Assembly (NCBI GenBank): GCA_965649825.1
Contig: OZ287709.1
Coordinates: 124,001 to 188,000, forward strand
Source: Penicillus capitatus
Lineage: Eukaryota; Chlorophyta
Direction: 5' to 3'
DNA: 64,000 nucleotides
Part shown: in pieces, positions 32,194-41,926 of the stretch
How the letters are laid out: every line of letters starts with the position of its first letter
Position numbering within the stretch: position 1 is the first letter of the stretch
Position numbers and translations under genes: made by a program
The notes under the pieces: model-generated
Database searches by the model: none
What the model saw: only the letters and a program-made list of their open reading frames with translations
Told to the model about the DNA's origin: nothing

Positions 32194-33129
32194 TTAAACA
32201 CAGTTTGGCGGTTTAGGGCAATCTATGATGAGATTCTTGCGCTCGACGGGCGTCGTCGACAGTTCGAGACGTCGACATTCGCCTGGTCGAAATCCTCGCT
32301 GCCAGTGCGTCGCATCCGCTTCGCCCAGAATCACCGTCTGCAAAACGGAGAGATTCTCGGAGTCGGGTGAGATGACAACAATATTGGCGCCACGGTACTG
32401 CGTCTCCATAACGGAGAGCATCTGACGGACCCGCACAAACACATCCATGACACTCTCATTCGGCGTCCCCGTCGTCGTTGGCGGCGGACGGAGCGAAGCA
32501 CCACGACGATCGATTTCGTGGATCTCGGCATAGGCTTCCTCAGGGGCCAGTCGGTCGAAGATGCCGAGCCCGCGCATATCGAGAAAGCTGTATTCGGGGA
32601 CGATACGTTCTCGGCCGATACGAAAGGCATAGGAGATGAGCTCGGCAGTTTGATAGGCGTTCTGTGTGATGGATGGCCACAACCAACAGTCTTCACGACA
32701 GGCGCCCATCTCGTACAGCTTCGGCACAGTTTCGCGCAATACTTGTCGCTTCCCGTTCTCACTCAATCCGTTCGACATGGACGTCTTGTTCACTGGATTG
32801 GTATCGATCAGGCCCTCCGCCTCAGATTCGCTCTCGCCAGCGCGCAGGAGATAGTAAGTGTTCTGCAGCTCTGTGGCTGGGACCATCACCAATGCCGCCG
32901 TCGCTGGACCGGGACAACTCAAAAGAGCGCCGCCATTCGTGGCCAGAAGGACAGACAGCGTTTCCATGAGCACCGTACGTCTGTGAAGAGGACGCTCGTC
33001 GTTCGGGGATGTAGCGTGGAGGCGAAGTGCTGTCGGCGGATCACTTCGACGCGATATATGGAGGCAGTGGCCACATCGTAAAGTGTCCGCTCGAAGGAAA
33101 GCGGAAGAGGTCATGGAGTGCATCATCAT
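32194..33129 (-). CDS. Histidine-phosphatase (phosphoglycerate-mutase-like) fold protein, catalytically degenerate, plastid-type
   Basis: Intronless, 311 residues from ATG 33129. The RHG motif of the PGM/acid-phosphatase superfamily appears as YYLLRAGES, and the usual second catalytic His region reads VVISPDSENL. Both catalytic histidines are therefore missing, while scaffold blocks (NGLSENGKRQ, CWLWPSITQNAYQTAE, GTPNESVMDVFVRV, FRPGECRR) are conserved. Plants have plastid proteins with the same RAGE-type change. The N-terminus looks like a two-part presequence: a Ser/Arg-rich stretch, then twin Arg (HRRT) and a hydrophobic segment ending about PATAA, as in Tat-dependent thylakoid-lumen targeting. 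It is probably a regulatory or binding protein. Confidence 0.8.
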   Translation of the reverse strand: MMMHSMTSSAFLRADTLRCGHCLHISRRSDPPTALRLHATSPNDERPLHRRTVLMETLSVLLATNGGALLSCPGPATAALVMVPATELQNTYYLLRAGESESEAEGLIDTNPVNKTSMSNGLSENGKRQVLRETVPKLYEMGACREDCWLWPSITQNAYQTAELISYAFRIGRERIVPEYSFLDMRGLGIFDRLAPEEAYAEIHEIDRRGASLRPPPTTTGTPNESVMDVFVRVRQMLSVMETQYRGANIVVISPDSENLSVLQTVILGEADATHWQRGFRPGECRRLELSTTPVERKNLIIDCPKPPNCV

Positions 33130-33169
33130 CCAAGGTTGAAGGATCCGTTCGTCTGTCGTCGATTGCTTG

Positions 33170-35071
33170 ATGTTGCGCCAATTGTGGCATAGCAACGTGC
33201 GACAGATCGCATGTGCACGATCGACGTCGGTTTTGCGCCTTTGCACCGTGGACGCCGTAAACGACAGCGAAGCTACGTCGCAAGAAACACAGCCGCCTCA
33301 GGAAACGTCTAACGCAGTGGATACCGATCTCGTGAAGACACCAGCGAAGCCGAAACAGACGCCCAAACCGAGCAAGAAGGCACAAGTTAAAGGAAAGAAA
33401 GCCAGACAGAGGAGAACTCCCGGAAGAGATGCAAAGTCATCCGGGTATGCCTTTCTGTTATCCCTGTCCCTCTCCATCCCACCATCCACACAGGCGCTCT
33501 TTCTACCCGAACATCAAGAGTGCACGAAATTGGCGTATGGTCGAGAGTATGTTTCAGCGAGACGGTATCAAATGGTCGATGAACGATTATCGATTTGCTT
33601 GGAAACGTTGCGTCGTGGTGCACTTGGACAAAAATCTGAGTCGTCTCCGGATGGGAGCGGCATGTACGGCACGAGGCGGACGGCAATTTCTGAGAGACCT
33701 CATGAAGGGCACATTGACCCAACTGGAGCGCGAAGGTTGGAAGATGAATGGCGTACAGGCACGAGACATCGGCTGGTCTGCCGGAAAACAGTGGTTCATG
33801 GATGAGAAACTCGTCGATCCGATTCAAGTATAGAAACGTGTGACGTGTCTAGTCAGATGAAAGAAGGGCGATGTAGACAGGTTTGCTCTTCGGTATCGAG
33901 AATCGAGAGATCCATATGTATCATGCGATACCGGTGGCCTGGGCCATTGCCCATTCGGGTCAGTATCCGGTGCGATTGTTTGATGCCTTCGTGCAGAAGA
34001 TTGCATCTTTCCATGAGGATCTCAATCTCCAGCACTGTACGAATATCTTGTGGTCCATGGCCGTCTGCGGTTACTATCCCGGACAGCCGTTTCTGCAAGT
34101 GATCGCTCAAGTTGCCGGGCAGTTGGTACACAGCGATGAACCATCCGTCATTCCGCAAGCCATTGCCGATTTGGTAGACGCTCCACAGCAGCGCAATGCA
34201 TGTACGGTGTGCAGATCTGGAGTTTAGGTCGGCTGAATTTGAAATCTGGACACGAGGCGCTTGTGCACAACTGCATCCGATGGGCATACAAGAAACTCAC
34301 AGATTTTTCCGCAGAGGAGCTCCTAACCTTGGGTGGGTCTTTCTCTGGGTGTGGCTGTTCTTTGTACGGTCTGTCTGTGCAGCAATGGGGTTGGCAATGT
34401 TGGAGAGCTTTGGCAGAGAAGACATGCGAGCATTGGCAGAAGCGTTCCACGTTGTGACACAGAAGAATCTTTTGGAAGTCCATATCGATCAGTTCATTGC
34501 CCTCTCGCTGCTTTTCCCTCCAGAAGAGCGTGTGATATTCCACGAAACGGCGTTCGGTTCAGAAGCGATGGGAGCGATTATCAGCGCACACCACGATCGT
34601 CAAGCACAGATCGCGGTAAACAAGGATGCAAAGAGTGACGTCAAGATCTTTGTGTGACATCAATCACTCTTTGTGACAGATCCAAATGAAGAACAACAGA
34701 TTCTTGCAGCTGATTAGCCGCCAGTTAGACAAAGTGGCCGAAGGCAAGTACGAGATCGGCGTCCTGACGGAGGATCGCAATTTGGCGCTGGAGATCCTGG
34801 TACGCGGAGATACGGAAGACTACTCCGTCATTCCCGTTTATCCCATGTCCAGGTATAGCCAACTGCCTCGATAAACGCACATGAGCAATGGACTGTTCCG
34901 TTGAGATCCCGTAACGTTCCGGAAATCGAACTGGGCGAAGTGCGCATCGCACAGAGGCTGATCGAGGCACAGGGTATCAAATTTGGTGGATTCTTGGAAT
35001 GGATCATTCCTGAAGACAACGACGAGCCAGAATCCGTATCGGATGACAGCAAACAGACGGACAACGTCTAA
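33170..35071 (+). CDS. Helical-repeat organellar protein (FASTK/RAP- or OPR-like), no RAP domain seen
   Basis: Seven exons (33170-33444, 33494-33827, 33877-34173, 34215-34332, 34383-34639, 34680-34852, 34906-35071; introns 49, 49, 41, 50, 40 and 53 nt) total 540 codons. The N-terminus (MLRQLWHSNVRQIACARSTS) is a strong mitochondrial presequence followed by a Lys/Pro/Gln-rich linker. The middle contains paired-helix repeats such as LQHCTNILWSMAVCGYY and VIPQAIADLIWSLGRL, like the HPR/FASTK repeats of organellar RNA-binding proteins. A conserved-looking C-terminal block (VRIAQRLIEAQGIKFGGFLE) precedes an acidic tail. Inferred role: mitochondrial RNA or ribosome maturation. Its ATG is 40 bp from the ATG of the divergent PGM-like gene. 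Confidence 0.72.
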
Positions 35072-35137
35072 AGACATCTTCTACTCTTGTTTATCAAGTT
35101 TAAGAGCAATTCTGAGCAGCCTCTGATATCTAGAGCA

Positions 35138-36355
35138 TCAGCAAGAAGGGCATTCTGCTGCTATGTACGTTTGTTCGCACTCTCGCTTGTCGGCAATGGT
35201 GGCGTCTGATTTCTGGAAAGGCGCTTTTGATGAACGGATCATAAAGGAACGGACATTGTCTGCGTAGAGTTCAGGATTTTCCTTCTCTTCTGCAGAGGGG
35301 ACGTAGACAGGTAGCCTCAGAAAAGTGACCTGCCATCACATCTGGCATCACGGAATACTACGTGGGCGATACGTACGCTCGTGTATGGAGTGCTGAGGAG
35401 TAGACGGATGTGACGCGGACCCGTAATCGTCTCCCAGGCAGGCGAGATCCAATGACTGGAGTAGATCAAGACGACAGGTTGCACCGGAAGTCCCGCCAGA
35501 AAAGCACCCCTCTTGAATTTCAGCATGTAGCGTCCGTTCGTCGTCGTTCCCTTATCACCCACGATCTCACTCTTTTGAAGACAGAGAGTGCAACGCACGA
35601 ACGAACCTCAGGAAACAACAGAATCCTGCGATGCGGATCGTTGGATACGGCTGTCTGTTGCATACGCTCTCTCACTCTTCCCGAGACGCCCTGTTTGTCT
35701 GTTCTCATCATACTGGTGAGCTCCTTGGCGATGATGGCTTACCTGGTACTCCGAACCTTTGTTCTCGCGTTCCACGTAGATGCATCCCATCATCTCACTC
35801 ATTTTAATATCCGAATAAAGATGTGTGATGTGTCGGAGGACGACAACGAGATTACCTGATTCTGCCGACGAACGGCAGATGACGTGCAGAAGTGGCGGCG
35901 ACAAAGCTCGGAAAGCTGTCTGCCATGTGAACCAGAATATCAACCCAGCTGACATGATTCGATACCACAGCACAGGGAAACCTCTCTGCGCTATCTCCCT
36001 CGTCTCGCCATCGAATCTGCACACCCATGACCGCCAAACACAATCGACAGTACATTCGCCCGAAAGGCGCCATGACTCTGGGCTGCCGTTCAAGGGAGAA
36101 ACAGGTCTGGATGGCCAGACATGTCAGATAGCATCCCATTAACAGCATCATTGCCAACAGGACGCGAAGAGGCAGAACGGTGATGGAAAAGAGGCCGACG
36201 ACGAGACGGTCTTTCCACGGAATGGGACCCAAACCCGCCGGTCCAAAACGATCGTGTCGGCGGTAGGGATCGAAAAGCGGGTTGTCTTGGACCCCATCGT
36301 TCGGCATGGACATTTGACCGACCCGTCGTCCAAAGCGTTGGTACGTTCGGCTCAT
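35138..36355 (-). CDS. LPEAT/LPCAT-type lysophospholipid acyltransferase
   Basis: Exons 36355-35856, 35797-35743, 35690-35607, 35550-35377 and 35329-35138 (introns 58, 52, 56 and 47 nt) total 335 codons. Seen: a long hydrophobic N-terminal segment (VVGLFSITVLPLRVLLAMML), acyltransferase motif I NHVSWVD (H-x4-D), CIYVERENKG, GVSGRVRERM, motif III LLFPEGTTTNG and C-terminal FLRLPVYVPSAEEKENPELY. The order and spacing match plant LPEAT and animal LPCAT1/2, ER enzymes that re-acylate lysophosphatidylethanolamine or -choline. No EF-hands follow, and the protein ends with a short Cys-containing tail. Confidence 0.9.
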
Positions 36356-36428
36356 CCATTACTTTCCCGTTGCCGACCATTGCTTAATCCCCTGTCGTTG
36401 AGTTTCGGACACGCGAGAATCTCGAAAC

Positions 36429-38029
36429 ATGGACTCGCGCGCTGCGCTCCTTCGGTGGCGCGGCGTTGCGGGGATGCCCGAGCGATGCCTTCTGCGCCGA
36501 CACAAGCGATGTGTCGACCGGCATGCCTTTGTCCAACGTTCCACCTTTGCACGTACCCTCATCTCCCGTCCACCCCTCAGCGTCACAAAGAACCCACTTG
36601 GCACACCACTCTGCTCAAGCAGCGTCGAAGAGCACAGCGCAACGAAGATCTCTCGCTCAGCGTCGCTGATAGACAGCGGTGAGGAGGAGGATTTTGAGTT
36701 TGGAGGCGGAGACATCGGCCTCAAGGCCTCGACCAAGAGTCGGGCTGTTTATGAGGTCCTTCGTGTCGATAGCGAAGGACGCAATCGACGAATCTATGTC
36801 AAGAGACGGGACCTGTTGCGCAGTCATGGACTAAAGCCACGGGATCTTCGGCGTGTCGATCCCTTTTGGGATAAGCCTCAGTCGACGCATTCCATTGTGA
36901 TTAAGGAATCGGCGTTTCTGGTGAGCCTATTGGGCGTCCGTGCATTGGTCGCGGAGGATCGATTGCTGCTCTTTGATCCGGAGAATCCAGCGGCGCGTAA
37001 ATTCTTGGCATTCGTGACGCCTCGGCTCCGCACAGCCGCCGGCAAGGCACTGATTCGCCACATGCATTTCGAATCGACGGCGGCGGCGATGATCAATGGC
37101 GCCCCTCATGGATCGCAAGGAGCGCCGTTGCCGACGCCTTTTGAACTGGAAGTGCTCGAAGGCATCTTGGTGGTGGCGTTGTCCCAACTGGATGCCGAAT
37201 TGAGCAATTTGACGAAACAGGCAGCAAAGGTCTTGTCTGCCGTTCCCGCTGAAGTGAATCCACTGGATTTGGAACAACTGCGACGGACAAAGCAGTCCTG
37301 TGTCGAATTGGAATCGAAATCTGAGGCACTCAGGTGGGATCTGGACACCCTACTGTCTCACTCCCTGAGAGATGTGAGCGATAGGGAGTTGCTTGAGGAG
37401 ATTCTGGACGACGAAGACGAGTTGGTCCGATTGAATCTCAGCAGTCGCCCGGCAAGGGAGAACCGAATTCGCCTAAGGGAAAGAAAGCGTCTGCAGTTTG
37501 ATCAAGGGTATGTCTTACAGCTCTACCAACCACTCCATGCACCCACCATACATGTTTGTTTGTGCAGATCGCCTATGCAGTACCAAAATGCCGAAGATGC
37601 TTTGGCGGAGATGGACGATGAAGAGGAGGAGGAACGGGAGATGGAAGAGGTAGAGGATCTGCTGGAGTACTATATGCAACGTGCGGCAGGCGTTCAGTCT
37701 GAGGCGGAACGTGTGTTGGCAGGTGTAGCTTCGCTTCAGCTTCTTTGTCTCACTCTTTTGTGTCAGGCGCACGTGATCTAGAGGAATCGATCAGCGTTTC
37801 TCTTTCAGCTCGGCGTTTTGAAGTGAATCGTCTGGAATTGATGTTATCGATGGGCAGCTTCGCGGCAGCTCTCGGCGCCATGGTCTCTGGCATCTTTGGC
37901 ATGAATCTGCGATCGAATCTGGAGATGAGCATGATTGGATTCTACGGTGTCACTGGACTCATCATCGTCGGTTGCCTCTACATCTTCATCTCACTCTTTC
38001 TCTACACAAAAAAGAGAAGAATTGTGTGA
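36429..38029 (+). CDS. MRS2/CorA-type magnesium transporter, organellar
   Basis: Exons 36429-37507, 37568-37722 and 37767-38029 (introns 60 and 44 nt; the first is frame-preserving) give 498 residues. Seen: an Arg/Ser-rich presequence, the RRDLLRSHGLKPRDLRRVDP block, long coiled-coil helices with acidic stretches (EMDDEEEEEREMEEVEDLLE), and the pore: FAAALGAMVSGIFGMNL with the G-M-N signature, then a second TM (FYGVTGLIIVGCLYIFISLF). MRS2 proteins are pentameric Mg2+ channels of the mitochondrial inner membrane or plastid envelope. The ATG is 73 bp from that of the divergent LPEAT gene, so they probably share a promoter. Confidence 0.92.
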
Positions 38030-38359
38030 CGTCTTCTCTGTCAACAGTGTCATTATTTATTTGAGAGATCAAGAAGCCTTAGGAAGGCAATCAATGACTT
38101 TAAGACTAAATCTCAGTAAATCGCCGTGGATGGATACCCTATCCCTGATGTGACGCAGTATGCAAACGCATCGGGAAATGACACGTTCCTACAAGCGATG
38201 TTCATCACCGCCCCCTAACCAACAACGTTTTTACAGTTCCTATCCGAACTCTGCGGCGCATAACGCAACTCTTATTGGCCTCGTCATCGTACACGTACAA
38301 GTTAATCGACTGAGATGTGTCGAAGATGAACGCATTGTGTGAAAGAAAATGCGACAGTG

Positions 38360-40929
38360 ATGCAAAGGCACGCTTTGGTCAACCGACCGATCTCGAATGG
38401 GTACCGCTTTACAAAGCAACGCAGATGGCATCCGCGTCGAGGACGCATGGTATACGCCTCTCGGGAATCCGATGCGTCGCGTCGTCGACGAGATCTGGAG
38501 AATCGCATGCGCGAACTGGCAGAGAACGACGTGGTTTTGAGCCAGGAACAGTTGCGGGATCTCTGGGATGAGATGCAGGACGTGATGCGACGGGAAGCCG
38601 ATGAGCATCCCGAAGAGAAGACAGAGGCCAGGAGAAACATGCAACACTTTCTGGAAATGCTCTTTCGCGAACTCTCCTCCACAAACACAGGCAACATTCC
38701 AGTGGAACACCACTGCAGAGCATCTTTGACTGAGCTGTTCAGGCGATTACCTGCCGCAAAAACGCATGGCACAGATGATCAATGATCTGCCGCCAGACAT
38801 GGTCCAGAGTCTTAAAGATTCAGGGATTTGGAGCCGACTGCCGAATGCAGGGTTTACAACAGACGAAGTGGGGCGGCTCGAGCTGTGGACAGAGGAAGAA
38901 TACAAAGTGCCCATTGACCTTGCTAACCAAAAACAGAAAGCACGGTGATCGATGTTGCTAAGGTCTTCAAGGAAGATCCGAACGCACCACCCCCTCTCGA
39001 CGAAGAGGAAGAGGTCTTTTCACTCTATGCTCTATCGCCTCCCCCACGTTTTGGTGCAGATCCGTAAAGAGCTGACATTGCTTCGTGCCGTTCGCAAACT
39101 GGAGGTGTTCTTCCGTACCTATCCAGAGGATCCTGCCGAAGTGCTGAACATGATGGTCGCTGCCAAACGTAATCCTTCTCCATTGGACACATAGAAATGC
39201 ATCCGTCTATTCATCACGATTCTGTCTGTCCAGTGTCGCTCGAGGCAAAACGCCACCCCTTTGCTTTCATCGATGCCGAACTCGATGATGTCGACGACGG
39301 ATCGGAAGAAGATATGAAATCAGAGATCGATGTGGACGCCATCGAGTCCTGTCTCAAAGCTCTTGAAGAAGGTGCGGCACACTTCTAGAGCCTTCAAGAG
39401 GAGAGGTGTTGCCCAGGTGAGGATGCACCGCATCCGGATCCGACAGAGCATCGGGTCATTCCTGCCGATTCGCCAGAAGTCTTTAGGAAGAGGATGAAAC
39501 TGATGCAAGACTTCTATCAAGACCCACAGAGAAAACGCAAAGATCGAGTTCTGTCGAAGGACGTATACAATGAGATCAAAAAGAGATGGGATGCGTTTCT
39601 GCCAGATGAAGATCCTCTCAAATTCCAAGACATCTCACACATCCGGCAAACAAACAGCCTTCTCTTTGAATGGATGCGGAGAGAGCATGTGCAGATTGGC
39701 TCCCGAGTGGCCTGCATGGATGGAGCCACATTTCAGAGCCTTGCAACATATGACATACATTTTGAGGGCAGCTCATATCGATGCCCGTATCTCAGAGCCA
39801 GGAAAGCGACTCAAGCGACACGATCGTATTGCATCCGATGTGACGTACACAGATCCGGCACTTCACGTAGAAGGTAACGCATTTCCAGAGAGATGGTGAC
39901 GGGATGTGCACGTCTGTGCTGTGGACAGGATATGAGGCGGTGATGGCACAAATGGAGAAACTTGAGGCGGCGGGGTTAACGACGGAGCCAAGCATGCTCT
40001 TCGTCCACTGCAAACCTCCAGAAAACATGTTGGACGATCAAGAGATCGAGAATCCTTGGAGCTATACGATTGTGGTGGACGAGCATCTCAACATTCCCAT
40101 TCCAGAATGGTGACAAGCGCTCTGCCGCTCACAGATGAGCACTGCCACCACAGGTATCATGAGGTCTTGGATGTCTACGAAGCGAACATGGACGAAGATG
40201 ACTATGTCCAAGAAGAAGATCCAGTGGCCGATGAAGAAGCGTATCAGCTGACAGAGAGCATGGATCGTATCGTTAAGGCCAAGGAGACAAAGGAGCCTGG
40301 AAAAAAGAGAACGAAAAAGACAAAGGCGGCAGTCCCGCATCCGTCAGAAGTGGCATCGGGCGATGTGCAACGGCAGCTCGATGGGCTGGGAGTCGGTATC
40401 AAAGATGGAGATCCCAGCATCTATTCCCCTCTGATGATGCCCAAAGATATTCTGTCGCCACCGAAAAGTGCGATCCCTGTAAGAAAAGGATTCCGATCGA
40501 GGGTCTTTGTGCGAACGATGGGGCAGAGGAGTTCAAGGGGAGCGGAAAAGTGAAGGGCGATTTCTGGTACAAGGGACAGTTATGTCAGGCATGGAAAGAC
40601 GGTTATCAAATCACCATCAATGCCACTCTCCTCTACGATCTCGACATCCAAGCTGGTCATGTGGAACAACGTCCATGCTCAGGAGTGCATATCTGACGTG
40701 GATGTCTTTGTGACAGGTCTCCAGTATTCGAATGCGATGGGGGGCTATCATGGGAAGCGTCCTCTCGGCAGAAGATGCCGAGAAGATATTCTGTGAGGTA
40801 TCGGGCATCGAATACACCCAACGTCGCTATCACCATGACTTCACAACGGAATGGAAGGAATTTGAATACAAGCCGATTCGGAAGGATCCCGTCGAGTGGT
40901 TCAAGAAACATATCATGGGAATGGAGTAA
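38360..40929 (+). CDS. Large protein of unknown function, probably mitochondrial; 11 exons
   Basis: Exons 38360-38690, 38743-38906, 38963-39013, 39060-39168, 39234-39371, 39417-39645, 39695-39873, 39929-40109, 40154-40478, 40529-40660 and 40717-40929 sum to 684 codons in one frame. Two junctions (38690/38743 and 39645/39695) need GC-AG introns of 52 and 49 nt; all others are GT-AG of 44-65 nt. The N-terminus (MQRHALVNRPISNGYRFTKQ) is basic and presequence-like. The rest is rich in charged helices, with blocks RLAPEWPAWMEPHFRALQHM, IENPWSYTIVVDEHLNIPIP and a C-terminal WKEFEYKPIRKDPVEWFKKH. No family was recognised; a lineage-specific mitoribosome or respiratory-complex subunit is a guess. The exon 9/10 acceptor (GCAGAG) is tentative. 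Confidence 0.6.
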
Positions 40930-40948
40930 TGTGATTTCGATGTATATG

Positions 40949-41913
40949 TCATATGACAGCGACACCTACGGCAGTGTTGACAGAGGGCACCTCTGTCGGG
41001 CCGTCCGATGCAGCTGTCCTTCGTGAGTGTCGCACCAGCATTGCCGACCAGGCAACCTAAATCCAGACCCCGTGTCCCTGCTGATCTGCTTTTGCAGTGA
41101 GAGGCTGAACGGCACCGCTACGGTATTGATGTAGAGGACTCTAAGGTGTGAAGGGATGAGGGCAAAGTTGACAACGTGAGCAGCCGGCCAGAGCTTATAA
41201 GCATCTTTGAGGGTCGGAATCAGTTTCCTGCGCACTTCTTTGCCACATTCCTACAGATCTCTCATACTTATGGACGTCAGTCACATCAACGTGAGGGACG
41301 GACTTGAGGCATCCCTTCCATGAGCTTTTGACTAGTAAAGAAGAGAACCGTTCCGATCGGCGAAAAAATCAATTGGTCCAATGCGCATTTAATCCCAATC
41401 GTCAGCGCATGGGTCGGTCGAGATGGAAAAATACGCTAGACATGATCAACGAGGGTCACTCACCTCTATTTCCTCTTCAAAAGTGTGACTCACAGCGTCT
41501 AATCCCACATACCAGTAATGCCCAAGAGGTCCGTTGACGAATCCAGCGAAGGCCGCTGTACGCAGCACCTGTCCAATGCGGATCCTGTCCACCCCTTGCA
41601 ATGTCATCACGCATGACGAGGACAGGATCTCTTACGGAGGGCCTTTTTCGCCGCGCTTGTGTGTTAGACATTGGGAAATGAGATCACCAAGTGACATTCC
41701 CATAAGGGACGTAAGACATTTCGTCGTGAGTGGAAATCTCCGAACCGCGTGGTTATAGCGCGCCAATGGCCTCCTCAATGTCACTGGGGATGGACGGGAG
41801 AGTGATTGAGCAGTCGGCAGCATGGGCGAAAGAATCAGTGAAGTCACGTGCACAATTTTCGCGATCGATGCTGTGCGTTCGTACGTCTTTGTTGACAACA
41901 AGATTACATTCAT
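40949..41913 (-). CDS. Mpv17/PMP22 family membrane protein
   Basis: Exons 41913-41636, 41584-41494, 41435-41304, 41250-41116 and 41056-40949 (introns 51, 58, 53 and 59 nt) total 248 codons. Seen: PLTTKCLTSLMGMSLGDLISQ, then AAFAGFVNGPLGHYWYVGLD, CALDQLIFSPIGTVLFF, LKDAYKLWPAAHVVNFALIP, SHLRVLYIN and AVAWSAML, the complete Mpv17 signature in four hydrophobic segments. Members sit in the mitochondrial inner membrane or peroxisomal membrane. The start could also be ATG 41823, giving a shorter N-terminus. It is convergent with the upstream orphan gene (19 bp between stops) and divergent from the GATA gene (13 bp between ATGs). Confidence 0.88.
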
Positions 41914-41926
41914 TTATTTTACCTCG

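Noticed and set aside
34640-34679. 28-nt intron starting at 34652 instead of the 40-nt intron
   Set aside because: The 40-nt option has an equally good donor, keeps phase and is closer to the size range.
35724-35742. A 19-nt intron in the LPEAT gene
   Set aside because: GTAAGCC...CCAAG (19 nt) would keep the frame, but a 52-nt intron (35691-35742) also keeps it, matches local intron sizes and gives better agreement with plant LPEAT sequences.
39676-39694. Another ~19-nt mini-intron in the orphan gene
   Set aside because: A 49-nt GC-AG intron ending at 39694 gives a cleaner frame and normal size; mini-introns are not otherwise supported here.
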